NCBI RefSeq assembly: GCF_022201045.2
Contig: NC_068557.1
Coordinates: 12,832,501-12,896,500 of the forward strand
Length of the DNA: 64,000 nucleotides
Origin: Citrus sinensis
Lineage: Eukaryota; Streptophyta; Magnoliopsida; Sapindales; Rutaceae
Reading direction: 5' to 3'
Shown here in pieces: positions 47,514 to 61,006 of this stretch; the first letter of the stretch is position 1; every line of letters starts with the position of its first letter. The notes beneath the pieces are model-generated. The model saw only the letters and a list, made by a program, of their open reading frames with translations, did not search any database and was not told the origin of the DNA. The position numbers and the translations under genes are program-made.

Positions 47514-50500
47514 TTTTTTTATTCAATTAGGGTTTTTCAATTTTTGTTCTTAGATGAGAGTTTGGGAAAGCTAACCCTACACATTTTAAAAGATTCTGTA
47601 ATTTCTTAATCTTTTTTTTTCCTCAATCTCTCTCTCCCCTAGGGGTTAGAATTGGGAAAGCTCATTATTAAGGAGCTTATGTAGCAATATTAATGATCTT
47701 GTTAATTTCCACTTTGTGCTGTATAATTTTAGTAATTATAAGATGAGAATGAGATGGAGATCTAATTGTAGAAAACTTTACATATTTTTCTGTGCAAAAT
47801 CAAGTTTCCAAATTTATTTAGTTATTTTTTATTTTTTGGATTGGAAGTAGAAAACTTTACATGCCTAATTGGTAATAATATATATATATGAGTTCTAATT
47901 ATCAAATAGAATGTATTTTATCCTACATCAATACATGTTTTGCCGAAGATGTTTTCATAATTGCAGACGGAGGAGGAGTTCAAATCAAATTCATAATCAA
48001 GCATTTTTAGAATTTTAGTAAAGTAGTAATATTTTATTTGATGTGAGATTAGAAATTATTAATCTGGGTTGCAAAGCAAATCACCACGTTAAGACCAAGT
48101 TTATTATGAATTATATATATGTTCATGTAACATTGCTCTATGATTTAAATCGTATAAAGTAAATGCCCACGACTTTTCCTTTTTTAACTTTTCGGCTAAA
48201 GGGTGGCGCTTCACATAAGAAACTATTCTTGTTATTTTCTTCTTAATCTTTGCAAATTTCATTAATGACAAAGAATTACTTATGATTTTACGCACCATCA
48301 TTCTCCATTTGACCCACAATTGAAAACCAAATTATGAGAGATGCAATTAACGAAAGAAAAGTATTAGTTAGTTGACTAACCTATAGGATTATTAATCTAT
48401 AGTAATCTTTTTAACATATAAATTATGGCGACAAATTTTTTTAAAAAATCCAAAATTGTTGGTGAAATATTTCGATATTCGTCTTTCAATTAAGATTCAT
48501 ACGCGTGTAGACTGGGGATGACGAAAAAATCCCCATAGAGAGGAGGTTTGTGGAACCTGTTACATTAGGTGAAGTATAGGTATAGCGTCTGATTTAATCT
48601 GTTTGGGGACGAGTACAATTTTTGTACCCATTGATTGGAAGGATTGGATACGGATATAAGACACTTTGGCCCGCACCCGCTACAAAACCCATTTGACTTT
48701 TTTTTTTAATGTTAAAATTGGCTATTTATTTAATAGCAAACAAAGTAAATAATAATGTAATAAAGAGCCTAAAACGTTAAATTAGCAGCTTGCCAATTGC
48801 CATCATTCTTTAAGGATATCAAAAGTCCCTCTAAAAAACTTTGAAAAAGATATCAAAAGTCAATTTTGAATACTTTAACGTCTTACAAATAGTTTAAAAG
48901 GAAAAAAAAAATTCAAATTGAGGTACTTGATCGCCCTTTAGTTTAAAATTTATAATTCTAAATTTTGGTGCTCTTTGTGTGTTTTATAATTTTAAATTGT
49001 GGTGCACTTTGTGTGTATGTATTTTATCTAAATTTGAAACTAATTTTTTTTAAAATTATGGTGTGTATTGTCTTTTAGTTCAAATTTTATAATTTTAAAA
49101 AAACTGAGACTATTTAAACCACCAAAATACTCACTAAACTCACCTTTTAATAAACTTTTTATGACCAAAACATCCCAAAAGTAAATTACAATTATAGACA
49201 AGATAATATGGTTAAATTAAAAAAAAAACACTATTTCCATCTTGATCTCCTTTTTATTGTTCTCTCTCTTTATTCAATGGGTATTGATTGGATCATTTTC
49301 AATGGTATTAAATTAATTGGAATCACATAAGATAATTACTTAAGAGATATTCTTTGTCAATGAGAGAAGGAAAGTGCCGGGGGAATGAAAGTTGTTTGCT
49401 TGCTTGATGTGACCTTGCTTCTAAGTTCAAAGATGGTACAATTTGAATTTTGTTTCCCATATGCGACTGGAATAAAGATCGAAAGAAGTTGGATTTAGCT
49501 AATAAGTTCTTCCTAACCCAATTTCTTATTACTCAGGTGTGTTTTTTAGTCAAGATTTATATATTCATGTGTGAGAATATAGTGCAAATAAATGGTGGAG
49601 AAAGATTTTTTTTTCACTTGGTGTGATTTATGATTTTGTTATTTGGTGTAATTTATGAAAATATGTTCAAAGGTTAATGGGACAAAAAACAATCGATGGA
49701 AAAAATGAATATGAGAGTAAAACCTTACCATTTGTAATGGTGGAGGAAGATCCATAAATAATTTCAGAGATAGAGAAAGGACGAAGAAGCCTTGAAAAAG
49801 AAAATTGCACAAAATATAATAATTTTGTTCAATAAAAGTATAATAGGTGCTAAGATGGATTTGTTAAGTAAAGCATAAAATTTCAAATTATGATGATGGT
49901 TTTATTAAGTAATTGGGTTTAATGAGTATTTTAGTGGATTCAAATAGGTTTGTTCTTTTAAAAAATATGTGTTAATAGGGTGAAATTATTTGAACCAATC
50001 AATTTCCTTTCTACATTCTATTTTTATTTAAGAATTTAATTATCTAAATAATTTTTTAAAAATACTCAATTAATTCTTTCTTCTTTTTCTCTTCCCACCT
50101 TCACAAATTCTCATTAGTTCATTCAAAAATATTCTTTTACCTATAAACAATCGGTATAACTAATTAAGAGAAATAAAATCCACCATTTAGAAATGAATAT
50201 TAACAAATTTTTATTAGCTATAAAAGTTAATGAATATCAATAAATTTATTTTCACTAAACACAAAAACTAATGAATAAAAAAAAATCTTGCATATATAGA
50301 TCATGATATAATAAGAAAAGTCAAAAAAATGAATTTAAAAGAGAATGAAATTGAGTATTTAGTTTGTAAAATATGAAAGTAAAGAGAGAATGCACAATTG
50401 TAAGATAGAGAGAAAAATATATTAGAGAAGGGTAATTTTAAGAATTTTAAATTTTAAATTTTTAATAATGAATTTATTTTTAAAATGGGTGTAGAAAAGA

Positions 50501-51055
50501 ATTTAGTAAGAGCTTGAGAAAGGAATTTCTTCTGTTTTACCTATGCGGATGTGGGTATTGACCGTTCTATACCATACCCTAGCTGGTTACTATCCCTACC
50601 CCACGTAGACTCTGGAATAAGTTTTTGGGTTAAACTTTTATTCGGCTTATCAGGGTAGGCTTTACTTTCCATCTTGGTCCAAGATTCTTGATAATCTTAT
50701 AGGCTATAACCAATTCCATGTTTTAGGTTTAATTATGCATACTTATTAATAATAATAATAATCATAATAATCATACATTTCTTCAACCAAAAGACACTTA
50801 CTTGCCTGTTCACTTGCTTCTAAGTTCTAACAGCATTTCTTGGGAATTATTACTTCTTTTATTTAAGTCGAAAAGAAAAGAGTGTCCAGCCCACAAAAAA
50901 CTTGGACCAATGTTTGTGTAGCTTGATACCAGTAGCCCAACCTATAATCAAAAGGGATCTTGATTCTTGGACACAAACACTAGGCCCATGGGCTATGTCA
51001 TTTTCGTATATGGAATTTTCCCTGTTGCTATAATTATATACGGTATTGATAATTA
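47514..51055. other. AT-rich intergenic DNA with possible old transposon ends
   Basis: The 3' UTR of the membrane protein gene occupies the first 200-300 bases. A sequence at about 48515 (GGGGATGACGAAAAAATCCCC) and one near 50535-50610 (ACCATACCCTAGC, ATCCCTACCCCACG) resemble worn hAT-type ends, but TSDs could not be set. No gene is recognised. Confidence 0.45.
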
Positions 51056-51903
51056 AGATAGTGTTTACTTGCTGGAGTGGGAGTGTAGAGTGTGGATTCC
51101 TCCCACTCCAATGTTTACTTACTTTAAAAGAGAGAGGAGTGGGAGTGGAAATCCGTGAGTCCCACTCAATTTTGGAGTGGGGAGTGAGATTCCCACTCTC
51201 ATGGGAGGAGGTGGGAGTGGGAATCCACTCCCCCCTCATCTCATTTTCTCCTTATAATTAAAATAAAAATAAATAAATAATATTTAATAAAATAAATAAT
51301 ATCATATTTATTAAAAATAATAATTATATCATATTTATTTTATTAAATTTAATAAAATAAAAATAAATAAATATTATATTTAAATTAATAATATTAAACA
51401 TTAATTTTAATAAAATATTAATTATTTATTTAATTAATAATAATAAATATTTTATTTTAAAAAAATATTAATTTTGTACTATATTATCAATAATAATATT
51501 TCATTTGTGTTGCTATTATTAATAATTTTTATTCACATAATTTAAATTAAAATTAATAAAAATTTATGATTTACATAATTAAGAATATTAGTAATTATTA
51601 TTAATTTATAAATATAATAAAATATTTATTTTATTTTCCAAATATATATTTTATTTTCCAAATATATTTTTTATTAATTTTTTAATTACAAATTATAATT
51701 CTGTTCATAAGGATAAAATTGTAATTTAAAATAATTTACTCCCAATCCAAGACAAAGTAAACAAATAATTGAGATTCTGATTGACAATCCATACTTTCAT
51801 TTAGTCTAAGTAAACACCCTACTCCTACTCCTACTCCACACTTTTAATCCAAGAATTTCCACTCCTCAAGATTCCCACTCCAATCCAAAAAGTAAACGCA
51901 GCA
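51056..51903. mobile_element. Probable PIF/Harbinger-like MITE (848 bp)
   Basis: The ends share GTGTTTACTT..GGAGTGGGA and its inverse (TCCCACTCCAATCC..AAGTAAACGC). TTA flanks both sides (51053-51055; 51904-51906), the 3-bp TSD of this group. Both ends carry repeated GGAGTGGGA/TCCCACTCC motifs, and the centre is almost pure A/T. No transposase. Confidence 0.7.
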
Positions 51904-51906
51904 TTA

Positions 51907-52679
51907 AGAGAATGAAGGACAATAGTAGAAGAATTGAAAATAGTAGGAAAAGAAAGGTACCGGCCTGTTATAACTCTTTTTTTTAATTTTTTAAATAATG
52001 TTTTAATCGGTTTATTAACCAGTTACAATATTTTTTAATTTTTAATGTTTTTATAAATATAAATATTTTACACCATTGATTAAAATCCAGTTGTACACAT
52101 TTATAATATTATTGATGCTTTAAAATAACAGCATCATATAATGGTTTTCAAATATTTATTCTCTTAAATTCTCTAATAAGGTCAATAACTCTTTAGTTCA
52201 GTTAATTGACATCTCATCTTCTAGTCTTTTTATTTAATTATATGATTAAAATTAATTAAAATTAATTAAAAAAATACAATTGTAGCATATGTTATAAATG
52301 ATAATTAAAAAAAAGTTCAAAATTTTACTCTTTTACAAAAAATAAATTAAAATGAAAATAATCTTCAAAATGACACACCAAACAAAAAGGCTACTAGATA
52401 TTAAGATTATTTTGTAGATAATAATTTTAAATCATAACACAATAATATCTAGATCACAACTCAATCAATCAAGTCTATAATGTCCTCTCGAAGATAAATT
52501 ATTTAAATAAAACCTCATTTGTCATTTTATGGGAGAAAGTTGTCTCAAATCCGAAGATTGGGTTATTTATGATATGCACGGTTGCCTCCTGTCCACTGTC
52601 GGTGGCCTCAATAACAAAACATACTAATAATATCATATGATATGATGATAATATTTGTATTTTGGGAATCTTGATAAAC
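51907..52679. other. AT-rich intergenic DNA
   Basis: No coding or RNA signal recognised. Confidence 0.55.
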
Positions 52680-52687
52680 CCCTGGAC

Positions 52688-53785
52688 TAGGGATGGCAAA
52701 ACTTCGGGTCGGGCTCGGGCTTGGCCAAACCCGACCCGACCCGATCAATAAAAAACTAAAATCCGACCCTAAAAAAGCCCTACCTATTTTTTGGTAGGGT
52801 CGGGTCGGGCCCGACCCGAATCGGGCCAACATCGGGTCGGGCTAAGCCCGACCCTACCAAAATTATTTTCCAAATGCAGCTGCAACTTGCATTTCCAGAT
52901 TGCATTTCCAAATTCGTGTGTACAAAGAAATCAATTTACAACGTATAGCATCCACTGGACCAATCTTTTTAATCGTTAATTAATATATAGTTACTGATCT
53001 ATAACAAATTCTTTCCATCACTACAAAATAAAATAAAAATTCAATCTAGCGGAATGCATCTAATGACAAAAATTCATGTAATTACAAGTTTACAACTTAA
53101 AAAGCAGTGAATTGGATTATAATTACAATTTATAATTACAACTTAAAAAGTTCAGCAGAGTTACAGAACCGATCGAGGCTACTGGTTTTATGGCTAATTA
53201 CAGAACCAATCGAGGCTACTCACTCACCTAGCGGCGTCGCGGTTGGTCAAGATGGCGGGTTACGATGGCGGAAGAAACGCGACAGTCAGATGCGACAGCG
53301 AGACCTTTGGAGTTTGCGACGGCGAGACGCGATGGAGAGGCGCGACGGCGAGACGCGGCTGATTGGCTGGCGTGCGTCGACAGTCACGATGCTGCTGGCT
53401 GACTCGGCGGTGGGCTAGGTGGCAGTGGCTGGCTTAGTGGCTTAGGGTTTTTGAGTTTGAGAATTGAGAGCTGTGCTTGACTAGTTGACTGCGTGAGTGA
53501 GTTGTGTGATTGTGTCTTGGTTAAGTGTGATGCAGCTGTTTGTGATGTGTGCGTGCACCCGTGCAGCGTGTGTGATGTGTTGTGTTTTTTTTTTTTTTTT
53601 TTTTTTGTAAATAAGGTCGGGTCGGGTCGGGTTGACTATAAGCCCGACCCTGACCCTAAATTTGATCGGGCCTTAAAATTGTGGCCCGAACCCGACCCGA
53701 AACCCGAAAATTCAGGCTAAAGCCCTAACATATAAGGTCGGGTCAATCGGGCTAAAATTCGGGCCGGGCTAAATTGCCATCTCTA
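52688..53785. mobile_element. Non-autonomous hAT element (1098 bp)
   Basis: Begins TAGGGATGGCAAAACTTC and ends GCTAAATTGCCATCTCTA; both flanks are the perfect 8-bp TSD CCCTGGAC (52680-52687; 53786-53793). The subterminal regions repeat CGGGTCGGG/CCCGACCC, as in the big hAT element at 0.6-4.8 kb. The interior has a GC-rich segment (53220-53420) with repeated GCGACGGCGAGACGCG, then a TG-rich stretch and a 22-base T run. This layout also parallels the right part of the big element. No transposase. Confidence 0.93.
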
Positions 53786-53793
53786 CCCTGGAC

Positions 53794-56563
53794 TCATCAA
53801 TAATCGTCCTTATTTTAATTACAAGTTAATTAAATTATTTGTACACGTGGATGGCAAGAAATTAATTTGACCTTGGTTTTGAAAATCAAATGCTAGTGAC
53901 CCGAAGATGGTATTGTTAATGGCATGAGGTGGGACACCTGTTTCTGCGGATCTTAATAAACAAAGTAAAGAGCAAAGGATAATACGTAGGTCAACAAAAA
54001 AAGAAAGCAATACGACTAGTGATTAGGTTTTAAAGCTCTATAAATAATGATCAATTATGCAATAATAATTAATCTTGCATTAATATATATGTGTGTGTGT
54101 GTGATCTTTCTTTATTATTACAATCTATGTTTGGTGAACAATTAAAGTCTGTACCCAAAAAAAAAAAGATGATAGTATCGAAAGAGTGTCATTATATCAA
54201 AACTTGTTTACAATTTTAAAGAAATAAATTATCATCAAAAGGACGCATAATTTAAGAAACAATATAACAATGCTTTTTCTTTGACCCTTTTGATAGCTAT
54301 TACATTTGTGGATGTGTATATGTGAAAATGTGGTCCTCCGTGAAAATCTAGATACAAAATCAATTTAATATCGTAAATTTCGGCTTTGATTGCTGTTGGT
54401 ACTCAGACATTGGGACCCATACCTAAAGAAATTCAGAAGCTAGCAAAATTTTAGGATCCGACTATGAGGATTGATATGATATCTTCTAAACTTTTAAGCA
54501 TTTTGTGTTAATTTTCGTTATAGTATATGAGCATGATTTATTTATTTTTATTTATTAAATATTAATTACTATTTAAATTTATTAGTAAAAGATCTGATCA
54601 TGAAAAAATCTTAATCCTCAATTACATTACTCAATGGAATTGTGTATCTCCATACTATCACATGTTAGAAAATCAATAAAAGAGTAAATGTTACACATTT
54701 TAAAATTTAATCCTAAATCATATAGCATGCTATGTATAATTTATTAAATAGTTAATAAATTTTTTTATTTTAAGTGAATTAATTATATTATCTCACCAAG
54801 TCACCAACCACTAAATGAATATCACACCATGAAATTTTGAGATAAAATTTTAAAATGTGTGGTACCACTCTCAATAAAAAATTAATCAAATCTTATCATC
54901 TGGTGATATATTTTGGTATATGTATAGTACTCTCAAATATCATAGTCATGTACAAAATTCTAACTTCAAATTTTATACTTTATTGATATATAAAGTTCAT
55001 ACGTAGCCGATTTAAAAAATTAATCCAAATTATCACTTGTTGTGTGAGTATTTATGTTTCACTTTGATGGTCCGAGGAATGAAGCCAAAATTGAAACTTA
55101 GGGGCAAAAGTCATATGAGAACATTTATAGGGTATTTTCAAGACTTCAAGAATAAAAACTACTCCTCCTAGGGTATTTTCAAGAAAGCCTCTCGTTGAGC
55201 CCTCACCCAAGGTCACTGAGATTTTCTATAAATCCTCTAGTTGAGCCCTCACCCAAGGTCATTGAAATCTTAATGTACAACTATGAGAGTGACTTATCAA
55301 CTCTAATACAGGCATACCATCTCGATCTGTACATTAATATGATCTTAATTTGAATTCTAAGATGATACCATTTACGGTTAAAAAAAAAATTTCAAGAAGA
55401 GCATAGAACCATCAGCCAACAAGAAAAACAATGTGAAAAAAAAAAAATAGAGAATAAGTAGAAAAACCATAAAACTAAAAACATAAAAACAAACAAAAAC
55501 CAAAAATGAAATAAAAATAAAAGAGAAAGCAAAATAAAAATATAGAGGAGAAAAACCGTGGTTAAAAGTCATTGTCGAATTAATGGCTAAAGCACAAACC
55601 TTGTGTCATTTTCGATTAAAGCACATTAGCACAATATAGCTTTGACCAACAACACAACGCATCCGTGTGGACACAAATTTTATTCTTTATTTGGGACAAA
55701 TTGAGAATGATCCTCACAAATCCACCTATCAAAATTCAAAACTATAATTAAAGGATATGTGAAGAACAAATTAAGGAAAATCCTTCGGTATTGAACCCGG
55801 CAAAACGCTCTTGTCACCGATCTCAAATCTGAATTCTCATCATCTTTTGCTTGCATGACGTTTAATTTATTTCATATTATTTCACATGGAAAATAACCTG
55901 ATTGGACTATTAAGAAAAATAAATAAATAAATATTTTAAACAAGATATTTGCTGATCAAAGCAACAGTTGGTTGAAATCATTAGCGACAGAAATTCTTCT
56001 CCAATTTGCGTCATTTTCGATTAAAGCACAATACATCTATTATCTTTAACCAACAAGAAAATTTGAAAGAACTCAAGCTAGTAGCACACATTTGAAGCAA
56101 AGTTTTTCAATTTGAATGATATAATGTATAGCTTATTGCAGACAGAGATGAAAATGATATTTTATCTTTTATTCCGTAATGCATACTGAAATTTTGAAAT
56201 TAATTAAAACAAAAAAGAAGAAGTTAAAATGACTATTAATCGATAAATGGCACGTTCCACATTATTACATATGTATCCTAATTATGTAAGTAGAGAACTC
56301 ATTAAAAATTGTACTCTTTTTAACTATTAATTAAATATCTTATTGTAACGCAGAAAATACTTTTGAAATAGATCTAAAATAATATAATGAGTCAAACCTT
56401 CTCCTTTTTGTATATTGTAGCTCGACATAATACAATTTTTTTTTTTTAGAACATTGATGATACAACTTGAATCATTTCTACGTGGACAAAACTCGGATAA
56501 TTTCTACTGGAAATCGTTGTTCATTACCACGTGTTGTGACTTCAATTCTCTTTATCACGAGTC
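53794..56563. other. Intergenic DNA; nothing recognised
   Basis: AT-rich. A short direct duplication (TTGAGCCCTCACCCAAGGTCA at about 55194 and 55232) and a GT microsatellite near 54087 are the only local structures. Open frames are short or homopolymer-driven (55378-55572, -). Confidence 0.55.
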
Positions 56564-56566
56564 TAA

Positions 56567-56840
56567 GGGTGCGTTTGGGATTTAGGTACTATAACTTTTA
56601 AGCTACAACTGCTGTGAAAAAAAAATGTAATTATGAAACAAAAGCTAATAATATATAGTAAATGTAAATTTTAAATAATAATTTTGATAAAATTATTAAA
56701 GTTATAATAGATTTTCCATTATAAAAGTAAAAAATCATATTAACATATCTTCTAAGTTACAGCAGCTAATGTTTATCAAAAACACTTTAGTGCTGTACTT
56801 TTTAAGCTGCAGCTGTCCAACCTCAATCCCAAACGCACCC
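56567..56840. mobile_element. Tourist-type MITE (274 bp)
   Basis: Ends GGGTGCGTTTGGGATT and its inverse AATCCCAAACGCACCC, with TAA on both sides (56564-56566; 56841-56843). The interior matches the MITE split by the Ty3 element at 28.8/34.9 kb, so the two are one family. Confidence 0.92.
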
Positions 56841-56843
56841 TAA

Positions 56844-59626
56844 GACTTCAGACGAACTGAGCTCAGTTAATTGAGCTCATTGTTGAGTTAAAGTGAAAAA
56901 GCCATTTTTACCTTTAGGGTATAATGCAATAGCTTATTTTATTCTTTTTATATTAGATTGTCGTTTGAAAATAGTTTATTGTTTAAAAGTATGAATTAAA
57001 TAGGCCATTACATCATACTGCAGAGATAAAAAGAGATTTGTTTTCCTTCATCTAAAAATAAACTATATAACAAGGGCATGTTTAATAGTAGGATAAAAAG
57101 TTTAGGATTGGATTATTTGAAACAAATCTTATCTTATCCCGTGTTTGAGTAAAAATGTCTTAGGATTGCTTACCCTAGGTCCATCATGTAATGCCGCTTA
57201 CAAAAGAAAATTTATCGCATGGGAGACCATGGGATTAATTAGGTTAGAATTATATTGTTAGCTTAATTAAAATATAATAATTTATAATTATTAAAATTAT
57301 ATTAATATGTGATAAATGTAATAAAAAAGTTTGATTTTAATAATGTAAATAATAATTATGATAAATATCATTTCTAATTTTTAATGACAAACAATCAATA
57401 TTTTTTTAAAATATTAGTTTTGACAATAATTAATTAATTAATTAATTTAAATGACATATTTAATATTATAATGTTTATTAAAAACAAATAATTAATATAT
57501 TTAAATTATATTTGAGGTTTTTAATTAAAATATGAAAAAGAAAAAATCTAAATTCCAAATAATTTATTGTATATTCTGATAGAAAGTATTGTAATTATGA
57601 GTAAAAAATTATAATAATATTTTAGTTTATATAATTATTGAAATTTTTATAATTTCTAATTGACATTTTAAATTAATATTCACAATATTTAGTTAAATTT
57701 TGACGTTGATTGGTATTATTAATAATAAAAAAAATTTAAGTCAACAATTACAATTTTTTTATTTTATATTAAATATATTTTCATTTATAATAATTCAATT
57801 AAACTATGATTGGATAAACATTTATGTATTTTTATTAATATTATTAAAAAAAATTATTGTTACAATCCAATCTAATCATCATCTACACCAAAGATAACAC
57901 AGCACTAAATATAATCGTGTCCTATTTTATCTAATCTAATCCAATTCTATCCTATCATATTCTATCTTATTATACCTTACATACTAAACGCAATTTGAAC
58001 CAGTGGATAACTAATTTAATATGTGTGGAGAGCAAACAATGTGCCGCGTTACCGGAAAAATTACAAAAATTTAAAACTTATAGAGCTCTTGTGCTATTTT
58101 GATAATCACACGGGTTACAAACATATTGTTACTTTCCATAAATCAGTGGAATTTTGAATATTATTGACCAAAAATGGAAAGGAGGTTTGAATTAATTTAA
58201 TATGAAAGAAGGTAATAGAGTGACAAGTGGAGCGTGGCCTTTCGCTTTCTAGCTTGGCCATCTGCACTGTGTCAACTCATGAATACTCTGCAAAGTAAAA
58301 TCTGATTATTTAATTAAATAGAGATGATCCAAACAGCTTTCTATTTAATTATTATATATAGCCAGTTAGCCACTGACAAAGCCTAGCATTATTGTTTAGC
58401 TAAAAGCCTTCATTATAACAATAAGACATGTGTATGATTATGAGAAAGAGATTGAGGGGCAGAAGAATCTATCCTTCCCTCATTTGGTTCTTAATCGCAC
58501 GAGGAGCATTATATGAAAGAGCAAGGAATTAAGCATCTATCGTAGTAGTCTCCTCGACAAGGACTCCAAGAATAACCAGTCTTCCATTTTGATATTAAAG
58601 GAAAAAAAAATGAGACTGGTATTACAATCACAAATTTATCAAAATTCCATCTAGATAATATACATAGTCCATTAATAATATTGTTAGAAGTTTGACAAGA
58701 TCAATCTCAATTAGTACAAGAAATCTTATATTTGATATCTTAAATAAGTCCTAATTAATTTGTGAGTGTTAACTGACTCAACTAGTAAAATTTCTTATAT
58801 TATTACAATAAATTTAGTATTCAAATTTTACTCACATGGGTGCGGAGGGATCTACTTTCAATTGATACAATGCTCAAAAGAAAATTAATAATAATAATTA
58901 CATTTCGTGCAAATGAGCAAATTGCTTCTGTTAATCATAAATGAATCAAAATGAGTACTATGGTAATTAAGTGGCATACAGTTGTTGGTGAATTGAAATT
59001 TGATATTTCCTTCCAACTAAGACACTGACATTAGAACCCTCAAAAGCTTGATATATCATAATTTGCTGGAATCCTTATTGAGGAAATTGAAATGATTGTC
59101 TTTTTTTCTTGAGAAAAATGATTGTTTCTTTCTCCTTTTCCTGGTGTTTATGCTGATTCTTGGAACATTCATTGTGTTTGTTTTAAGAAATCAATACAAC
59201 TTAAAAAGTGAAAATCTCAAGCCTTATCATTTTTAAATAAGTGTTGATGGATTAACTGCCAATTATTGTGAACTAATTAATTACAAAGACATATTTAAAG
59301 CCATAGAGCTCTGGCCCCTCAATGAAATAAACTAAGATTTAGACCTTATATAGATAGCATATTAAACAAAAAGTAAGGAGCTCATGCCTTTTTTTTTTTT
59401 TTTTTTTTTAAGAAAGGGCTTTTTGTTTTTTTTAAAGAAAGGGCTTTTTGTTTCACTCATTCGCCCTTTCCTTGCAAATCTTTTAGTTTATTTAAAAAAT
59501 AAAAACTAATCTTGATCTTTAATGGTTATATTTTTTAGAATTATTTTATGTTATACTCTCACTGATTACACAAAAATCATAATCCTAAGCTTGAAAGAAG
59601 GGGGGAACACCAAAAACATATTTCTA
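56844..59626. other. AT-rich intergenic DNA with a possible worn MITE
   Basis: At about 57075-57993 the borders GGGCATGTTTAATAGTAGGAT and TACATACTAAACGCAA look like decayed inverted ends of a Harbinger-type element, but no TSD could be set. No gene is recognised. Confidence 0.45.
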
Positions 59627-59882
59627 CGATTCTATTTGGTATTGTGTGGTGTAGTTTAAAAGTTGTTGTTACAATGAAAAAAGTTATAAATATAAAATTA
59701 AAATTAATAATGTATAGTAAATATAATATTAAATAAAAAATTTTAATAAAAAATAATAAAGACATTATAAATTTTTTATCATATAAATACATATTTACAT
59801 TATCTTAACTTTCACACAATAAATATTTACTATATACTTTAATCCTATAAAACTACCCAACCTCATTCCTAAATGAAACCTA
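59627..59882. mobile_element. Diverged third copy of the Tourist-type MITE family
   Basis: Left border region CTATTTGGTATTGTGTGG and right border CCCAACCTCATTCCTAAATG are worn versions of the same ends. The interior keeps AATAATGTATAGTAAATATAA and TTATAAATTTTTTATCATAT in the order seen in the copies at 34.9 and 56.6 kb. Confidence 0.65.
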
Positions 59883-60253
59883 TAACTCAATGCGTAGACT
59901 GTTGTAACCATTAACTCATAATTTCATTATCACCGGCATTGCATGCTATGCTAATACTATTAGGGAGATGAATCAATCAATAATCACCAAAAGTGAAAAG
60001 TGCAAATAAGTAAAAAGAAAACCTTCATGCTCGGACAAAAAAAGTAAATGAATTCATAAAACCTACCGTCACATGACAACAGCTTTGGAATTTATTTTAT
60101 TATTAAAGGAACCCAAGATTTTCTTGAGGATTTTGGTAGTGAGAGATACAACAACGCCACCAACAGAAAGCAAAGCAACATCAAACATGGGGCCTACGCC
60201 ATGGTGTTGATAATAGACTTGTTCTCTACTACAATATTAATTGAAGGGATCCC
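59883..60253. other. Intergenic DNA left of the hairpin
   Basis: No feature recognised in these 370 bases. Confidence 0.5.
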
Positions 60254-60360
60254 CTATCTTACATGCATGTAAGATACATGCCTCTCACATGAATAGTGTG
60301 TGAGTCCCACATATATACTATTCATGTGAGAGGCATGTATCTTACATGCATGTAAGATAG
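60254..60360. repeat. Hairpin MITE with perfect 44-bp arms and RY motifs
   Basis: Arms 60254-60297 and 60317-60360 are exact reverse complements around a 19-base loop. Each arm contains the smaller palindrome ATCTTACATGCATGTAAGAT, whose centre CATGCATG is the RY element bound by B3 factors of the ABI3/FUS3/LEC2 group. The loop holds CATATATAC, a possible TATA box. A related smaller palindrome is at 28400-28433. It lies about 650 bases before the mannanase ATG. Confidence 0.95.
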
Positions 60361-61006
60361 AGTTTGCCTTAATTGAAAAAAGAAAGTCAAGAAAACTGTA
60401 GAAAATGAGATGCATAGATCTCTAAATTAACAAATTCTTGACACAACATTCCACCCCCACACACACACGCACCATCTTCACCTCCCTTGTTTTTGACTGC
60501 TTTTCAGGCAAATCCATGTTAGGTGTGTCTGTGTCCCTTACTTAACCCTTTCTCTTGCTTCTTCCTCTTTCTCTTTCATCTCTCATTTAATGTGAGCTTC
60601 CCCCATTTGGCCCTTCCCCTCATTTCTTGCAAAGCACCCCCTTTTCTCCCCTTTCCCCTTGTAATAATAATAATAATAAGAAGAAGAAGATCCGAAACCC
60701 TCAATATGTCATCATACAATACAAATCTCCCCCATTGATGAAATTGTCGGTCTTTAGTTCTTTCCTAGCTTCCCCTTCAAAGTCAAGTATCTGGGTATCA
60801 TTAAAATTTGATCTTTTTGGTGTTCTTTCTTTTGATTTTTTCCCCCATTTCACATTTGGGTGTCCATTGTTTGTTGGACTTTGTTGACAGAGAGCCAAAA
60901 GGGTGTTCAAAACTCTACTTTGTTTTGCGCAATTTGGTGGTTGGGTCCGTTGTCTTCTGTTTTAATTCTTTTGTTTGCCAATTAAATTGCTACAAATAGA
61001 AAAAGA
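60361..61006 (+). promoter_or_regulatory. Promoter and 5' UTR region of the mannanase gene
   Basis: A CT-rich stretch (60530-60660) and the microsatellites TAATAATAATAATAA and AGAAGAAGAAGA at 60662-60690 look like a plant 5' leader. Several short ATG frames precede the main start. The transcription start is not fixed. Confidence 0.5.

Noticed and set aside
48515..50610. Possible old hAT element between GGGGATGACG and ATCCCTACCCC
   Set aside because: No TSD or convincing inverted ends could be matched; left as intergenic.
55378..55572. Phe-rich open frame on -
   Set aside because: It is driven by poly-A/T tracts and has no conserved features.
58770..58860. A-box/B-box-like spacing (ACTCAACTAGTAAAATTTC then TATTCAAATTTTACTC)
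   Set aside because: The motifs are too worn to call a SINE or tRNA gene without comparison to a family.
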